From RGIG4140 sp045638265 (GTDB taxonomy: Bacteria; Pseudomonadota; Alphaproteobacteria; CAAHEQ01; UBA3637), in NCBI GenBank assembly GCA_045638265.1, contig JAZUBA010000010.1, forward strand, positions 1-13,865: 13,865 bases of DNA, in the 5' to 3' direction. This document shows, one piece after another, positions 1 through 6,795 of the stretch; the stretch's first letter is position 1, and every line of letters begins with the position of its first letter. The notes beneath the pieces were generated by a model, which saw nothing but the letters and a program-made list of their open reading frames with translations, did not search any database and was not told where the DNA came from. The position numbers and the translations under genes were made by a program.

Positions 1-235
1 TATGAAAGACATCCAGATAATCGAACTAAAAACAAAAATGGATAAAAAAGACAGTTATTGAAAAATATCAACAGGACAGAAACCTGCAGAAACATTGAAC
101 TTTTAAGGTTTTTAAAGACCTCTGTGACGTGTTCCCGTCACCGAAAATTAAGGGGCAAAAATCGTTAAAAATTTCACAACTTTTTCAATTATTTCAAATG
201 GTTAAACTTATCCGCCCGCTTATCTCCACCAATTT
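1..235. other. Left-edge region without an identifiable gene
   Basis: No convincing coding region is visible. On plus, frame 1 could be the last 14 codons of a gene entering from the left (stop TAA at 43-45, ending ...KNKNG); this cannot be tested here. A GC-rich hairpin, GTGACG / CGTCAC with loop TGTTCC, lies at 124-141. The stretch ends directly at a strong plus-strand terminator (236-268), so a plus-strand transcript, either a 3' UTR or a small RNA, probably covers it. The sequence TATCTCCACCA at 221-231 resembles the 3' end of a tRNA-like molecule, but no T-arm precedes it. Confidence 0.3.
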
Positions 236-268
236 CCTCTTTAATCATTGTATTAAAGAGGTTTTTTT
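236..268 (+). terminator. Rho-independent terminator, plus strand
   Basis: A perfect 10-bp stem CCTCTTTAAT (236-245) / ATTAAAGAGG (252-261) with loop CATTGT is followed at once by seven T (262-268). There is no T run on the other side, so it acts on plus-strand transcripts. It ends whatever RNA is made from the left edge and separates it from the convergent thioesterase gene. Confidence 0.85.
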
Positions 269-317
269 ATTTGATATGTCATCAGAAAAGTTGGAGATTT
301 TTTTTAAATATATTCAA

Positions 318-704
318 TTATTTTAATTTTGTATTCGCTTTGTTTTGAAATTTGTCACATTGAATAATAAATCGTTTGTGGGTTGCTTGTGCAATTTTTT
401 CAATGTCATCAAATGCTTCTATATGAAAAACAAGTTCTCTGTTGTTTATTTCAATCAGTTCGCAAGAGCATTTTATTTGCATGCCGATTGGTGTTGGCGC
501 TAAATGGTTGACTTCAATAAAAGTACCGACTGTATCCGTATTTTCTGCTAAATATGGTAAAACGCTTTGCCAAGCACATTTTTCCATACAATTAATTAAT
601 ACCGGTGTTGCTAAAACATCCATTCCGCCACTTTGAACAAATTTTGCTGTTTCACTTTGTGTCACTGTTAAAGTCAATGTATGTTGAATTCCAATTGAGA
701 GCAT
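318..704 (-). CDS. FlK-like hotdog-fold acyl-CoA thioesterase
   Basis: A 128-residue protein, the normal size of a single hotdog-domain thioesterase, with no signal peptide, so cytoplasmic. It resembles the fluoroacetyl-CoA thioesterase (FlK) family: T33, E41 and H67 have the same 8 and 26 residue spacings as the FlK triad Thr42, Glu50, His76, and G60 sits where FlK has Gly69. The N-terminal part (FVQSGGMDVLATPVLI) and EVNHLAPTPIG are the family signatures. The substrate is unknown; most relatives are not fluoroacetate-specific, and a housekeeping acyl-CoA hydrolase is the likelier role. The ATG at 704 is preceded by AAAGGAAAAG as ribosome binding site and has its own promoter at 727-755. It is transcribed alone; a terminator at 765-800 isolates it from the upstream minus-strand gene. 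Confidence 0.82.
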   Translation of the reverse strand: MLSIGIQHTLTLTVTQSETAKFVQSGGMDVLATPVLINCMEKCAWQSVLPYLAENTDTVGTFIEVNHLAPTPIGMQIKCSCELIEINNRELVFHIEAFDDIEKIAQATHKRFIIQCDKFQNKANTKLK

Positions 705-726
705 TTTCTTTTCCTTTTATTTGGTA

Positions 727-755
727 ATAATAACAAGTATTCATCAAAATATCAA
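727..755 (-). promoter_or_regulatory. Sigma70-type promoter of the thioesterase gene
   Basis: Read on minus: TTGATA (750-755), 17-bp spacer, TATTAT (727-732), with an extended -10 TG-T immediately before it. It lies 23 bp upstream of the start codon. Confidence 0.65.
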
Positions 756-764
756 ATACTTTAT

Positions 765-800
765 AAAAAAATATCTCCTCTGTATGGCAGAGAAGATATT
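765..800 (-). terminator. Rho-independent terminator of the Cys-rich pilin-like gene
   Basis: Arms 770-782 and 788-800 form a 13-bp stem with one mismatch and loop TATGG (plus-strand reading). On minus it is followed by a T run (A765-A769 on plus). It lies 23 bp past the stop codon of the gene ending at 823. Confidence 0.85.
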
Positions 801-822
801 TTGTATTGATATAATATATTAA

Positions 823-3621
823 TTATTGTTTTTGTTCACAATAATATTTATTGTCATCCGTTGTAACAAGACGACCGGCATTTTCACATGCTCTTAATGA
901 ATCGCTATCCCACCCAATTTCATTTGAAGGCGTATCAAATAATGAACCATGACAACCACCCTCAATATCCTGCCATTCTTCCTCATCACAAATGATTGCA
1001 CAAGAATATGTATTTTCACCCGTTCTCATGACACGGTGATTGGCACATTCGGTACAAAGTTGTTTTGAATCACTATTATCTGCAATAGCAACCGCTGTTG
1101 TGCTGTCACAAGATTTGCATTGATTATCTATGGTTAAGAATGTTACGTTTTGTTCACAACCGGCTTTAACACAATACGAATCGTCTGTAAACCGACGTAA
1201 AGCACCACATGTATCACATTCTTCCCGAGTTGTTTTGTAACTGGTGTCAGAAGTGCAGGAGCGACAAACATAACTTGTATCCCTATAAAATTTTCCTTCT
1301 CCTTCTGGATAATTGGGAAATTTTTCAGGATTCGGACTGTCATTGTTACAAACCCCATATGAACCAGGTTTGTAATACAGACAATATCCATTGACATACA
1401 TTCGGCTAGAACAAGTACTTTCACAAGCTTCTTTACTATCAACTGCTGTACTCCATCCATCTGGACCAGCTGTTGATGTACAACTCTCACATCGTCCATT
1501 AGACACACGGAAATAGTTGTTTGGACATGTTAATATAGAACAACAAATTGATTTTGAAGCAACATCCGTTGAATAGGTTTTCGTATCCGTACTACAAGCG
1601 GAACACATTTGTTTGAAAGAATCTGGAAGCGAAGTTCCGTGAGACATAGTTTTAAATGTCCCTAAACTACCACATTTCGTACAAGTTCCATCATCTAAAA
1701 ACTGTACATAACCTTCATCACATTTTTTTAAACAATACGTTTTTCCACCCCAACTTTCAATCCAACGATTTTGAGCCGGATCATAGCCATTATCAGGATC
1801 AGCGGTATTACATTTTGTACAACCGGATTCTGCATCATTGGAAATTTCAATAGGACCTTGATTAGAACATGGATAACAGAATTTATTTTTACTCATAAAA
1901 TAACCAGCCGGGCATACATCTAAATCCAATACACAAGAACCACTTTGGTATCTTCTATTTGGTTGACCGTCTGCACCTCTACAAGCTTCGCATAATTCAA
2001 CAAGCTCAGCTGAATAACCCGATGGGTAGTCTAAGCCAACAACACTCATTGTATCACATGGATAGCATGTACCAAAACCACTGATAAACTCATTTGGTCC
2101 ACATTGTGAGGTACAATATGGTGTGCCAGAATTTTTATTTTTTTTACTATTACCATAGTGATATACTATCTTTCCTGAACAATTTTGCGTGCATTCATTT
2201 TGCCAGTCTTGTCTATATTGTGTTGGAAGTGTATTATTATAAAATGGTGTGTAATTATCATAACACGCTGGCCATCTGTCTGAAAAACAATCATAACTAT
2301 TTGTTTTGTTGATAACACATTTTCTACATAATCCATTAGATTTATAGTATCCGTTTGGACATTCTTTTAATACACATTGATTGTTATTATATACTAATCG
2401 ATTACCACATGCATTACAAAGTGCTTTTGCCTGTGCGTCATTTGGTATGGTTAAAGCTCGCCAATTGTCATATGTTTCTAAATTATTTGCAACATGAATT
2501 CTGCCAACATTGGGTACTTTAGAAGATGTTCCTGTGCAAGGTAAGCAACCATATTGTGTCGTTAAAAATTCAGCTCCCATAATGCAAGTTGTGGCACAAT
2601 ATGTTTTTTTAGATTTTCCAGTTCCCGATTCAGCAACGTGTTTGTCGTAACTTTCTTCACAGGCATTACATTGTTCTATACCTGATTTTGAGTCTTCAAT
2701 AACCGTTTCGCCAATTGTGGCGTTAAAAATACCACCGTTATCATCTGAATTTTGCAATACAATATTAGCTTTAAATTCACATGAAACACAAGAACCATTT
2801 GCAGCACGATATTCTTTGCCAAATCGTTCGCCTTCGGCACATTTTTCAGGAATGCTGATGCATTCATTTAGAGCAACATCGCAAATCTGATGTGTTTCAC
2901 AATCGGAATCTGATAAACAGGCAACACATTTTCCTGTTCCGTTTCCTGCGGTTAAACAAAACGGTTTTGTTGTTCCAAAGCATGAATCGGCACATGTCAT
3001 TGTTTCATTATCGCAAAAAGCACCGCCGCAAGGACTGTCACAATCTTCGTTGTCAATGCAATTTTCTAATGCTTCTCCGTTATCTCCAATTGGTTGACCG
3101 ACAGCACCGCCACCTTCATTAAGAAATGAGGTAAATACCATTTGATTTGTCGTACCGCTTTCGCCACAAATAGCAGTATCTCCTGTATATCGGACAAATC
3201 CACCTTCGTTTTCTACTTGTACAAATTTTAATCCTTTAATCGCATCATCTAAATTTTCTTGTAACACTTTTTGACATACAGCAGACGGTACATTACTTAC
3301 CCATGTTCTGAACGCAACAGGCGGATGAGAGGTTACTAATATTGGGAAACCTGTCTGTGTCATTTCGCCATATTCGGGAAAAGCATCTTCATCCTCGGGT
3401 ATATCAGGCAATTCTTTTTCACCATCTTGGTATAAATGCCAAATATCCGTGGCACGCATATTAACTTCGTTGACGATGTCATTTGCCCGATGTTTATCCA
3501 TGGCATATTTATATCCTTGAATACCGCCGAATGATAATACACCAATAATGGCTAAAACGCCCAAAATTTCAACCATTGAGCGACCACGTTCGTTTTGTTT
3601 AACAGGTGCTTTAAATGTCAT
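823..3621 (-). CDS. Giant cysteine-rich protein with type IV pilin-like N-terminus
   Basis: 932 residues. Residues 13-40 are a class III / type IV prepilin signal: cleavage would follow G13, giving R14-S-M-V-E18 with Glu at +5 and a hydrophobic helix (ILGVLAIIGVLSFGGIQGY). Arg at +1 instead of Phe is unusual. Residues about 40-175 look like a pilin-type globular domain with C116 and C152. From C188 to the end the chain is a cysteine-rich extension with about 75 Cys in total, in recurring modules of the form YC-x3-C, G-x-C-x2-C and C-x2-C (e.g. YCATTC, YGCLPC, LCNAC; YCTSQC, GTCYPC, LCEAC), some starting CPNGYY/CPAGYF. This recalls eukaryotic furin-like and VSP-like repeats in form only. It is probably membrane-anchored or in a pilus-like fibre, with the Cys region outside and disulfide-bonded. 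GGAGGT precedes the ATG; it is monocistronic. Precise function unknown. Confidence 0.85.
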   Translation of the reverse strand: MTFKAPVKQNERGRSMVEILGVLAIIGVLSFGGIQGYKYAMDKHRANDIVNEVNMRATDIWHLYQDGEKELPDIPEDEDAFPEYGEMTQTGFPILVTSHPPVAFRTWVSNVPSAVCQKVLQENLDDAIKGLKFVQVENEGGFVRYTGDTAICGESGTTNQMVFTSFLNEGGGAVGQPIGDNGEALENCIDNEDCDSPCGGAFCDNETMTCADSCFGTTKPFCLTAGNGTGKCVACLSDSDCETHQICDVALNECISIPEKCAEGERFGKEYRAANGSCVSCEFKANIVLQNSDDNGGIFNATIGETVIEDSKSGIEQCNACEESYDKHVAESGTGKSKKTYCATTCIMGAEFLTTQYGCLPCTGTSSKVPNVGRIHVANNLETYDNWRALTIPNDAQAKALCNACGNRLVYNNNQCVLKECPNGYYKSNGLCRKCVINKTNSYDCFSDRWPACYDNYTPFYNNTLPTQYRQDWQNECTQNCSGKIVYHYGNSKKNKNSGTPYCTSQCGPNEFISGFGTCYPCDTMSVVGLDYPSGYSAELVELCEACRGADGQPNRRYQSGSCVLDLDVCPAGYFMSKNKFCYPCSNQGPIEISNDAESGCTKCNTADPDNGYDPAQNRWIESWGGKTYCLKKCDEGYVQFLDDGTCTKCGSLGTFKTMSHGTSLPDSFKQMCSACSTDTKTYSTDVASKSICCSILTCPNNYFRVSNGRCESCTSTAGPDGWSTAVDSKEACESTCSSRMYVNGYCLYYKPGSYGVCNNDSPNPEKFPNYPEGEGKFYRDTSYVCRSCTSDTSYKTTREECDTCGALRRFTDDSYCVKAGCEQNVTFLTIDNQCKSCDSTTAVAIADNSDSKQLCTECANHRVMRTGENTYSCAIICDEEEWQDIEGGCHGSLFDTPSNEIGWDSDSLRACENAGRLVTTDDNKYYCEQKQ

Positions 3622-3659
3622 AATACCTCCAAATTATCTAATAAATACAGTATAACCAC

Positions 3660-3688
3660 ATTGTAATTAAAGGTACGTTTATGTGCAA
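3660..3688 (-). promoter_or_regulatory. Promoter of the Cys-rich pilin-like gene
   Basis: Read on minus: TTGCAC (3683-3688), 17-bp spacer, TACAAT (3660-3665), about 38 bp upstream of the start codon. The promoter coincides with copy B of the 30-bp repeat. Confidence 0.6.
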
Positions 3689-3690
3689 CG
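3661..3690. repeat. 30-bp direct repeat, copy B (promoter copy)
   Basis: On plus it begins TTGTAATTAAAGG and ends TGTGCAACG. It matches copy A at 25 of 30 positions by eye. The imperfect dyad seen in copy A is degraded here and there is no T run, so this copy cannot terminate; instead it supplies the -35 and -10 boxes of the Cys-rich gene on minus. Confidence 0.75.
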
Positions 3691-3791
3691 ATTTCACATA
3701 TAAGTGTCCAAAAAGGGCTAATCGAAAAAAACATTACGAATCCGCCCACGTACCAAAATCCAAAAAAATTAAAAAAAATGCAAAAATATAA

Positions 3792-3829
3792 AAAAAAGTG
3801 TTGCAATTAAACGTAGGTTAATATGCAAC
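3792..3829 (-). terminator. Rho-independent terminator of the metallopeptidase gene
   Basis: Read on minus: GTTGCA-(T)-ATTAA, loop CCTACGT, TTAAT-TGCAAC (3800-3829), an 11-bp stem with one bulged base, then AC and a run of eight T (about 3791-3798). It begins 19 bp after the stop codon of the gene at 3849-4739. Confidence 0.7.
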
Positions 3830-3830
3830 G
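3801..3830. repeat. 30-bp direct repeat, copy A (terminator copy)
   Basis: On plus it begins TTGCAATTAAACG and ends TATGCAACG. It is exactly 140 bp from copy B and in the same orientation; mismatches are at repeat positions 4, 12, 16, 20 and 23. Its minus strand begins CGTTGCATATT, an 11-mer also found at the promoter of the other pilin-like gene (9499-9509). Confidence 0.75.
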
Positions 3831-3848
3831 CGATATAATTAGTTGGTG

Positions 3849-4739
3849 TTACCTTGATTGATTCAATTTTTCTTTTATTAACATTTTATTCTGATGTTGA
3901 ACAGTCCTAATAATATGATGGTTGTAGAGTTGATTTAATTTTGAAATAATATAAGGATTTTTTAATGTCGGACACATTTTAAAGTAGTAAGCAAAAGGAA
4001 TAAGCTGTTCTTCTGAAAAAGATTTTTTTTCAGATTGCAATATCTTGTTTTTATGTAAACAGATGAGCCTTTCGGAAAAGTCTTTTACATATTTATTATC
4101 TTGCAGTTTATCTAATAAATTAACAACATAATTATCAGTGATGATTGATTGGTGTGTTGCATTTTTATCTTTAAGTTGTGCAATGACAACTTCTTCATTT
4201 AGATATGCCGATAATTCATTCATCATTTGATGCATAAAAAATAGGCGGGGAGGCAATGAAAATACATTTAATTTTTCAGACATTTCTCTGTTTCTGGCAT
4301 GTGTACATTCGTGTGCTAAAATTTTAAGTAATAAATGGGGTGTTTTTAATATTTTTAATGAAGATTGCACAAAAATTGCCGGTAAACATCGGTTAAAATA
4401 TCCGCCGGTTCTGTTCATTGGTGCTGTTCCAAAACGTGTACGTTTATAAATGTTTTTTAAAATTGTTTTACCCAAAGGAGTATCGGCCATTTTAGAAAGC
4501 TCTTTTTTAATTTGTCGTAAAAAGAAATTTTCTGTTTTTGAATCAAACTTTTTTTCCCATTTTATATCTGGGAATTCTTGTTGGTCAATTGAAATAGCCG
4601 GAATAACATTTGATTTTAAATTTTCCAGATGTGTTGTAAAAGTGTTTGTTGATTCATTTAACACTTTGTCGGCAATTGTTGTTATTGCCGGTTGTTCAAC
4701 TTCTCTTAAAAAACGATTTATCCATTGATTCTGAGTCAT
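3849..4739 (-). CDS. Putative zinc metallopeptidase (HECTH zincin), cytoplasmic
   Basis: 296 residues, no signal peptide or membrane segment. The zincin motif H143-E-C-T-H147 sits in ILAHECTHARN after a hydrophobic helix (LLLKILA), as is usual for the active-site helix. A downstream acidic ligand candidate is E175 in MNELSAYLNEE, so the fold would be gluzincin-like (HExxH...E). The region before it (RTGGYFNRCLPAIFV) and the conserved Glu resemble proteobacterial families annotated only as putative metallopeptidases (possibly DUF6782; not verifiable here). Substrate unknown. The ATG at 4739 has no good Shine-Dalgarno sequence. The gene has its own near-consensus promoter with a dyad in the spacer, and its own terminator, so it is a separate unit although it lies 82 bp after another minus gene. 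Confidence 0.72.
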   Translation of the reverse strand: MTQNQWINRFLREVEQPAITTIADKVLNESTNTFTTHLENLKSNVIPAISIDQQEFPDIKWEKKFDSKTENFFLRQIKKELSKMADTPLGKTILKNIYKRTRFGTAPMNRTGGYFNRCLPAIFVQSSLKILKTPHLLLKILAHECTHARNREMSEKLNVFSLPPRLFFMHQMMNELSAYLNEEVVIAQLKDKNATHQSIITDNYVVNLLDKLQDNKYVKDFSERLICLHKNKILQSEKKSFSEEQLIPFAYYFKMCPTLKNPYIISKLNQLYNHHIIRTVQHQNKMLIKEKLNQSR

Positions 4740-4772
4740 TTGATAGTCTTATTTGTCTTAATAATAATATCT

Positions 4773-4801
4773 ATTTTATCAGACAAATGAATGTTTGTCA
4801 A
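4773..4801 (-). promoter_or_regulatory. Near-consensus promoter of the metallopeptidase, with operator-like dyad
   Basis: Read on minus: TTGACA (4796-4801), 17 bp, TAAAAT (4773-4778), preceded by the extended -10 TG-A. Within it, GACAAA (4782-4787) and TTTGTC (4794-4799) on plus form an 18-bp dyad that covers the -35 edge and spacer, and a further half-site TTTGTC lies in the leader (4752-4757). A repressor site is a reasonable inference. Confidence 0.72.
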
Positions 4802-4821
4802 TTTTTTTAGAGTTTTTTGTT

Positions 4822-5271
4822 TTATTTGAGTTTAACTTTTTCTTGAACGAGTGTTGTTATTTCTTTTTCATCCTCTTTTGATAATATGCCATATAAAGGA
4901 ATCGGGAACGGTCCGAAATCACAGTTGTTTTTTTGTAAGTAACTGTATTTATATTGAATATCTTTTTTGGGATTTAAAGATAATATTTTTTTGTTTTTGC
5001 CACAAAGACGAACTTCTTTGATTTCTGCATTCTCAATGTCTGTCCAAGAAATTGGTTGTGAAAAATCAATTTTAATATTTTTATCGGTGATAATAACAGC
5101 AGGATGCTTGAAGAAATGTTTGCATATCCATACCAGAAGTGTGATAATGAAAGCACTCCACATTAGTTTGTTGTTCATGCAAATTGTGCAAAGCAATATG
5201 AATTCAACGATGGCAATAATCAAAAAAATATCAAATTTAGAAGATGTATAATAAAATTTTTTTTGATTCAT
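4822..5271 (-). CDS. Small inner-membrane protein with two helices and a PH-like cytoplasmic domain
   Basis: 149 residues. Two closely spaced hydrophobic segments at about 13-31 and 35-53 form a helical hairpin. Residues about 57-149 are soluble and beta-rich; the pattern AVIITDKNIKI...ISWTDIENAEIKEV is typical of bacterial PH-like domains that follow a membrane hairpin (for example proteins called STM3941 family; resemblance judged by eye only). The biochemical role is unknown. ATG at 5271 has a good AGGAG ribosome binding site and a TTGTTT-N17-TATAAT promoter at 5314-5342. The gene is divergent from the secreted protein at 5445, sharing a 173-bp promoter region. No terminator follows on minus; read-through into the metallopeptidase is possible. 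Confidence 0.7.
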   Translation of the reverse strand: MNQKKFYYTSSKFDIFLIIAIVEFILLCTICMNNKLMWSAFIITLLVWICKHFFKHPAVIITDKNIKIDFSQPISWTDIENAEIKEVRLCGKNKKILSLNPKKDIQYKYSYLQKNNCDFGPFPIPLYGILSKEDEKEITTLVQEKVKLK

Positions 5272-5313
5272 TTTGGTCTCCTTTCTTTGTTTGATGTGTA
5301 TATAGCTTTATTA

Positions 5314-5342
5314 ATTATACTGTATATGACTTAAAAAAACAA
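5314..5342 (-). promoter_or_regulatory. Promoter of the small membrane protein gene
   Basis: Read on minus: TTGTTT (5337-5342), 17 bp, perfect TATAAT (5314-5319), 43 bp upstream of the start. Confidence 0.68.
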
Positions 5343-5387
5343 GATAACAAAATAATTTTTTAAAAATTACAAAGATTATATTATAAT

Positions 5388-5416
5388 TTGACACAAATAA
5401 GAATATATGTTAAAAC
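5388..5416 (+). promoter_or_regulatory. Promoter of the secreted protein / phosphatase unit
   Basis: Perfect TTGACA (5388-5393), 17 bp, TAAAAC (5411-5416) with extended -10 TG-T at 5408-5410, 28 bp upstream of the ATG at 5445. Confidence 0.6.
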
Positions 5417-5444
5417 ATAACAAATATTATTCAGGAGAGAAATT

Positions 5445-6272
5445 ATGTTTAAATATGGTTCTTTTTTAGGTGTTTTGGCTGGATGTTTTTTCTTGTCATT
5501 ACCCGCTGATGCAAAAATTCACGAATTTACAATTAATCAACCACGTGAACTTGATTTTGTTAAGTTGGATGAGGTTTTTCGTGTCAGAAAAAAAATGGTT
5601 CAATCTTTTCCGATATTTTTTTCAGGAACATACGATCCGACTAAAAGCCCGGCTTTTAGTCAAGTGGTTGGCGGAAAACCATGGTGGGGTGTAAAAGGTA
5701 TGGCTTGTTATGGTCCGGGAGAGGTTGGAATTAGAGGGGTTTCGGAAGAAAGTCGTGTTATTGATAATCCGTTTTCGTTAATCAGTATAGAAGAGGGAAG
5801 TGCTCATCGTATAATGACTGAAAAAGGTAATTGTCCCAGCACGTATACAAAACTCGTTTCTTTAAATTTTAATGATGAGACACGCACATTTACTGCAACA
5901 TATAATATTTCAAAGCATTTAAATACATTAGAAAATTTATCAAAAGGCATTTCACGAAATTTTGATTTTTCTGTAAACGGTTTGAATGCTATTGATTTTG
6001 GTATTCAATATGGATTTGTTCAAAGTTCTAAAAATATCAGTTTTAACAGTGATAACAATATATCTAAAAAACCACATCGCTTTCTAAATTATATTCATGT
6101 CGGTCCAAGTTGTGGTTATAGTGGTGGTTGTAATAATGGCTCCCCTCATCAGCCAGAATTGGATTTTAAAATTATACAATTTCCTGCACAGGTCAATTTG
6201 AAGCTATGGAAAAAAGAGCCCAAATCAAAAGAAGATAAGCCGTTTCTTACGTATAAAATTATAATAAAATAA
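5445..6272 (+). CDS. Exported protein of unknown function
   Basis: 275 residues. I do not recognise the family. Residues 1-23 are a Sec signal peptide with a cleavage-like site ADA|K (after A23), so the mature protein should be periplasmic or outer-membrane associated. LAGC at 11-14 formally fits a lipobox, but it is early and followed by FFLSLP, so a plain signal peptide I is likelier. The mature part has exactly four Cys (C88, C130, C223, C229), two within CGYSGGC, consistent with two disulfides, and a Trp/Gly patch GGKPWWGVKG. AGGAGAG lies just before the ATG. The tyrosine phosphatase gene follows after 54 bp with no terminator between, so the two are probably co-transcribed. Confidence 0.75.
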   Translation: MFKYGSFLGVLAGCFFLSLPADAKIHEFTINQPRELDFVKLDEVFRVRKKMVQSFPIFFSGTYDPTKSPAFSQVVGGKPWWGVKGMACYGPGEVGIRGVSEESRVIDNPFSLISIEEGSAHRIMTEKGNCPSTYTKLVSLNFNDETRTFTATYNISKHLNTLENLSKGISRNFDFSVNGLNAIDFGIQYGFVQSSKNISFNSDNNISKKPHRFLNYIHVGPSCGYSGGCNNGSPHQPELDFKIIQFPAQVNLKLWKKEPKSKEDKPFLTYKIIIK

Positions 6273-6326
6273 CAACTTGTAATGTGATGATGTATTAAAA
6301 AACGACATAAATATAAAGGAGTTCAA

Positions 6327-6794
6327 ATGATTAAAGTATTATTTGTTTGTTTGGGAAATATATGTCGTTCGCCAATGGCTGAAATTGTTTTTAAACATAT
6401 TGTTCAGGAACAAAAGAGAGAGGATTTGTTTTTTGCTGATTCTGCCGGTACAGAGGGGTATAATGCTTTGTGTCAAGCCGGTATTCATCACGGAACCAAA
6501 ACAATATTACGACAAATGCACATCCCTTTTGAGGAGCATATTTCACGCTTGTTAACAAAAACAGATTATGACAAATTTGATTATATTTTGGCAATGGATT
6601 CGCAAAATATGATAGATATTCTGTCTATTGTCGGAACAGATACAGACAAAAAGATTTATCGGTTACTTGATTTTACAGATAATCCCCGAAATATTAAAGA
6701 TCCGTGGTATACGGGTAATTTTGATGAAACATATTGGGATGTTTATGAAGGATGTATGGCATTTTTGACTTATTTGGATAATATAAAACAATAA
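6327..6794 (+). CDS. Low-molecular-weight protein-tyrosine phosphatase
   Basis: 155 residues, the usual family size, cytoplasmic. The P-loop C8-LGNICR14-S15 is the CX5R(S) active site, with C8 as nucleophile. The general acid is D125 in DPWY (125-128), also in the expected place near the C-terminus. AGT at 40-42 and SRLLT at 73-77 match the substrate-loop and Arg region of the family. Members dephosphorylate tyrosine kinases that control capsule or exopolysaccharide, or other Tyr-phosphoproteins; no BY-kinase or polysaccharide gene is nearby, so the partner is unknown. AAGGAG precedes the ATG. The stop codon ends one base before the convergent esterase stop, with no terminator visible between them, so the 3' ends of the two mRNAs should overlap. 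Confidence 0.93.
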   Translation: MIKVLFVCLGNICRSPMAEIVFKHIVQEQKREDLFFADSAGTEGYNALCQAGIHHGTKTILRQMHIPFEEHISRLLTKTDYDKFDYILAMDSQNMIDILSIVGTDTDKKIYRLLDFTDNPRNIKDPWYTGNFDETYWDVYEGCMAFLTYLDNIKQ

Positions 6795-6795
6795 T

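Noticed and set aside
190..231. Possible tRNA or tmRNA 3' end (TATCTCCACCA before a terminator)
   Set aside because: No T-arm with a TTC-type loop precedes it, and no matching GGAGATA 5' acceptor strand with a tRNA or permuted tmRNA body is present.
194..253. Short minus-strand frame of 19 codons (MIKEEIGGDK...)
   Set aside because: No ribosome binding site, and half of it is the terminator stem; too short to support.
129..326. 65-codon plus-strand frame from a GTG
   Set aside because: It runs straight through the strong terminator at 236-268, has no ribosome binding site and overlaps the thioesterase 3' end.
823..3621. Eukaryotic origin of the Cys-rich gene
   Set aside because: The pilin-type N-terminus, bacterial ribosome binding site, promoter, terminator and base composition match the surrounding bacterial genes.
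3618..3806. 62-codon minus-strand frame rich in Phe, membrane-like
   Set aside because: It starts at a TTG inside the terminator hairpin and owes its hydrophobicity to T-rich intergenic DNA; no ribosome binding site.
4782..4807. GACAAA...TTTGTC hairpin followed by a T run, looks like a plus-strand terminator
   Set aside because: No plus-strand gene lies upstream; the same bases read on minus as the spacer and -35 of the metallopeptidase promoter.
5445..5513. Lipoprotein signal (LAGC at residues 11-14) in the exported protein
   Set aside because: The Cys is too close to the N-terminus and the hydrophobic stretch continues past it to an ADA|K site, fitting signal peptidase I better.
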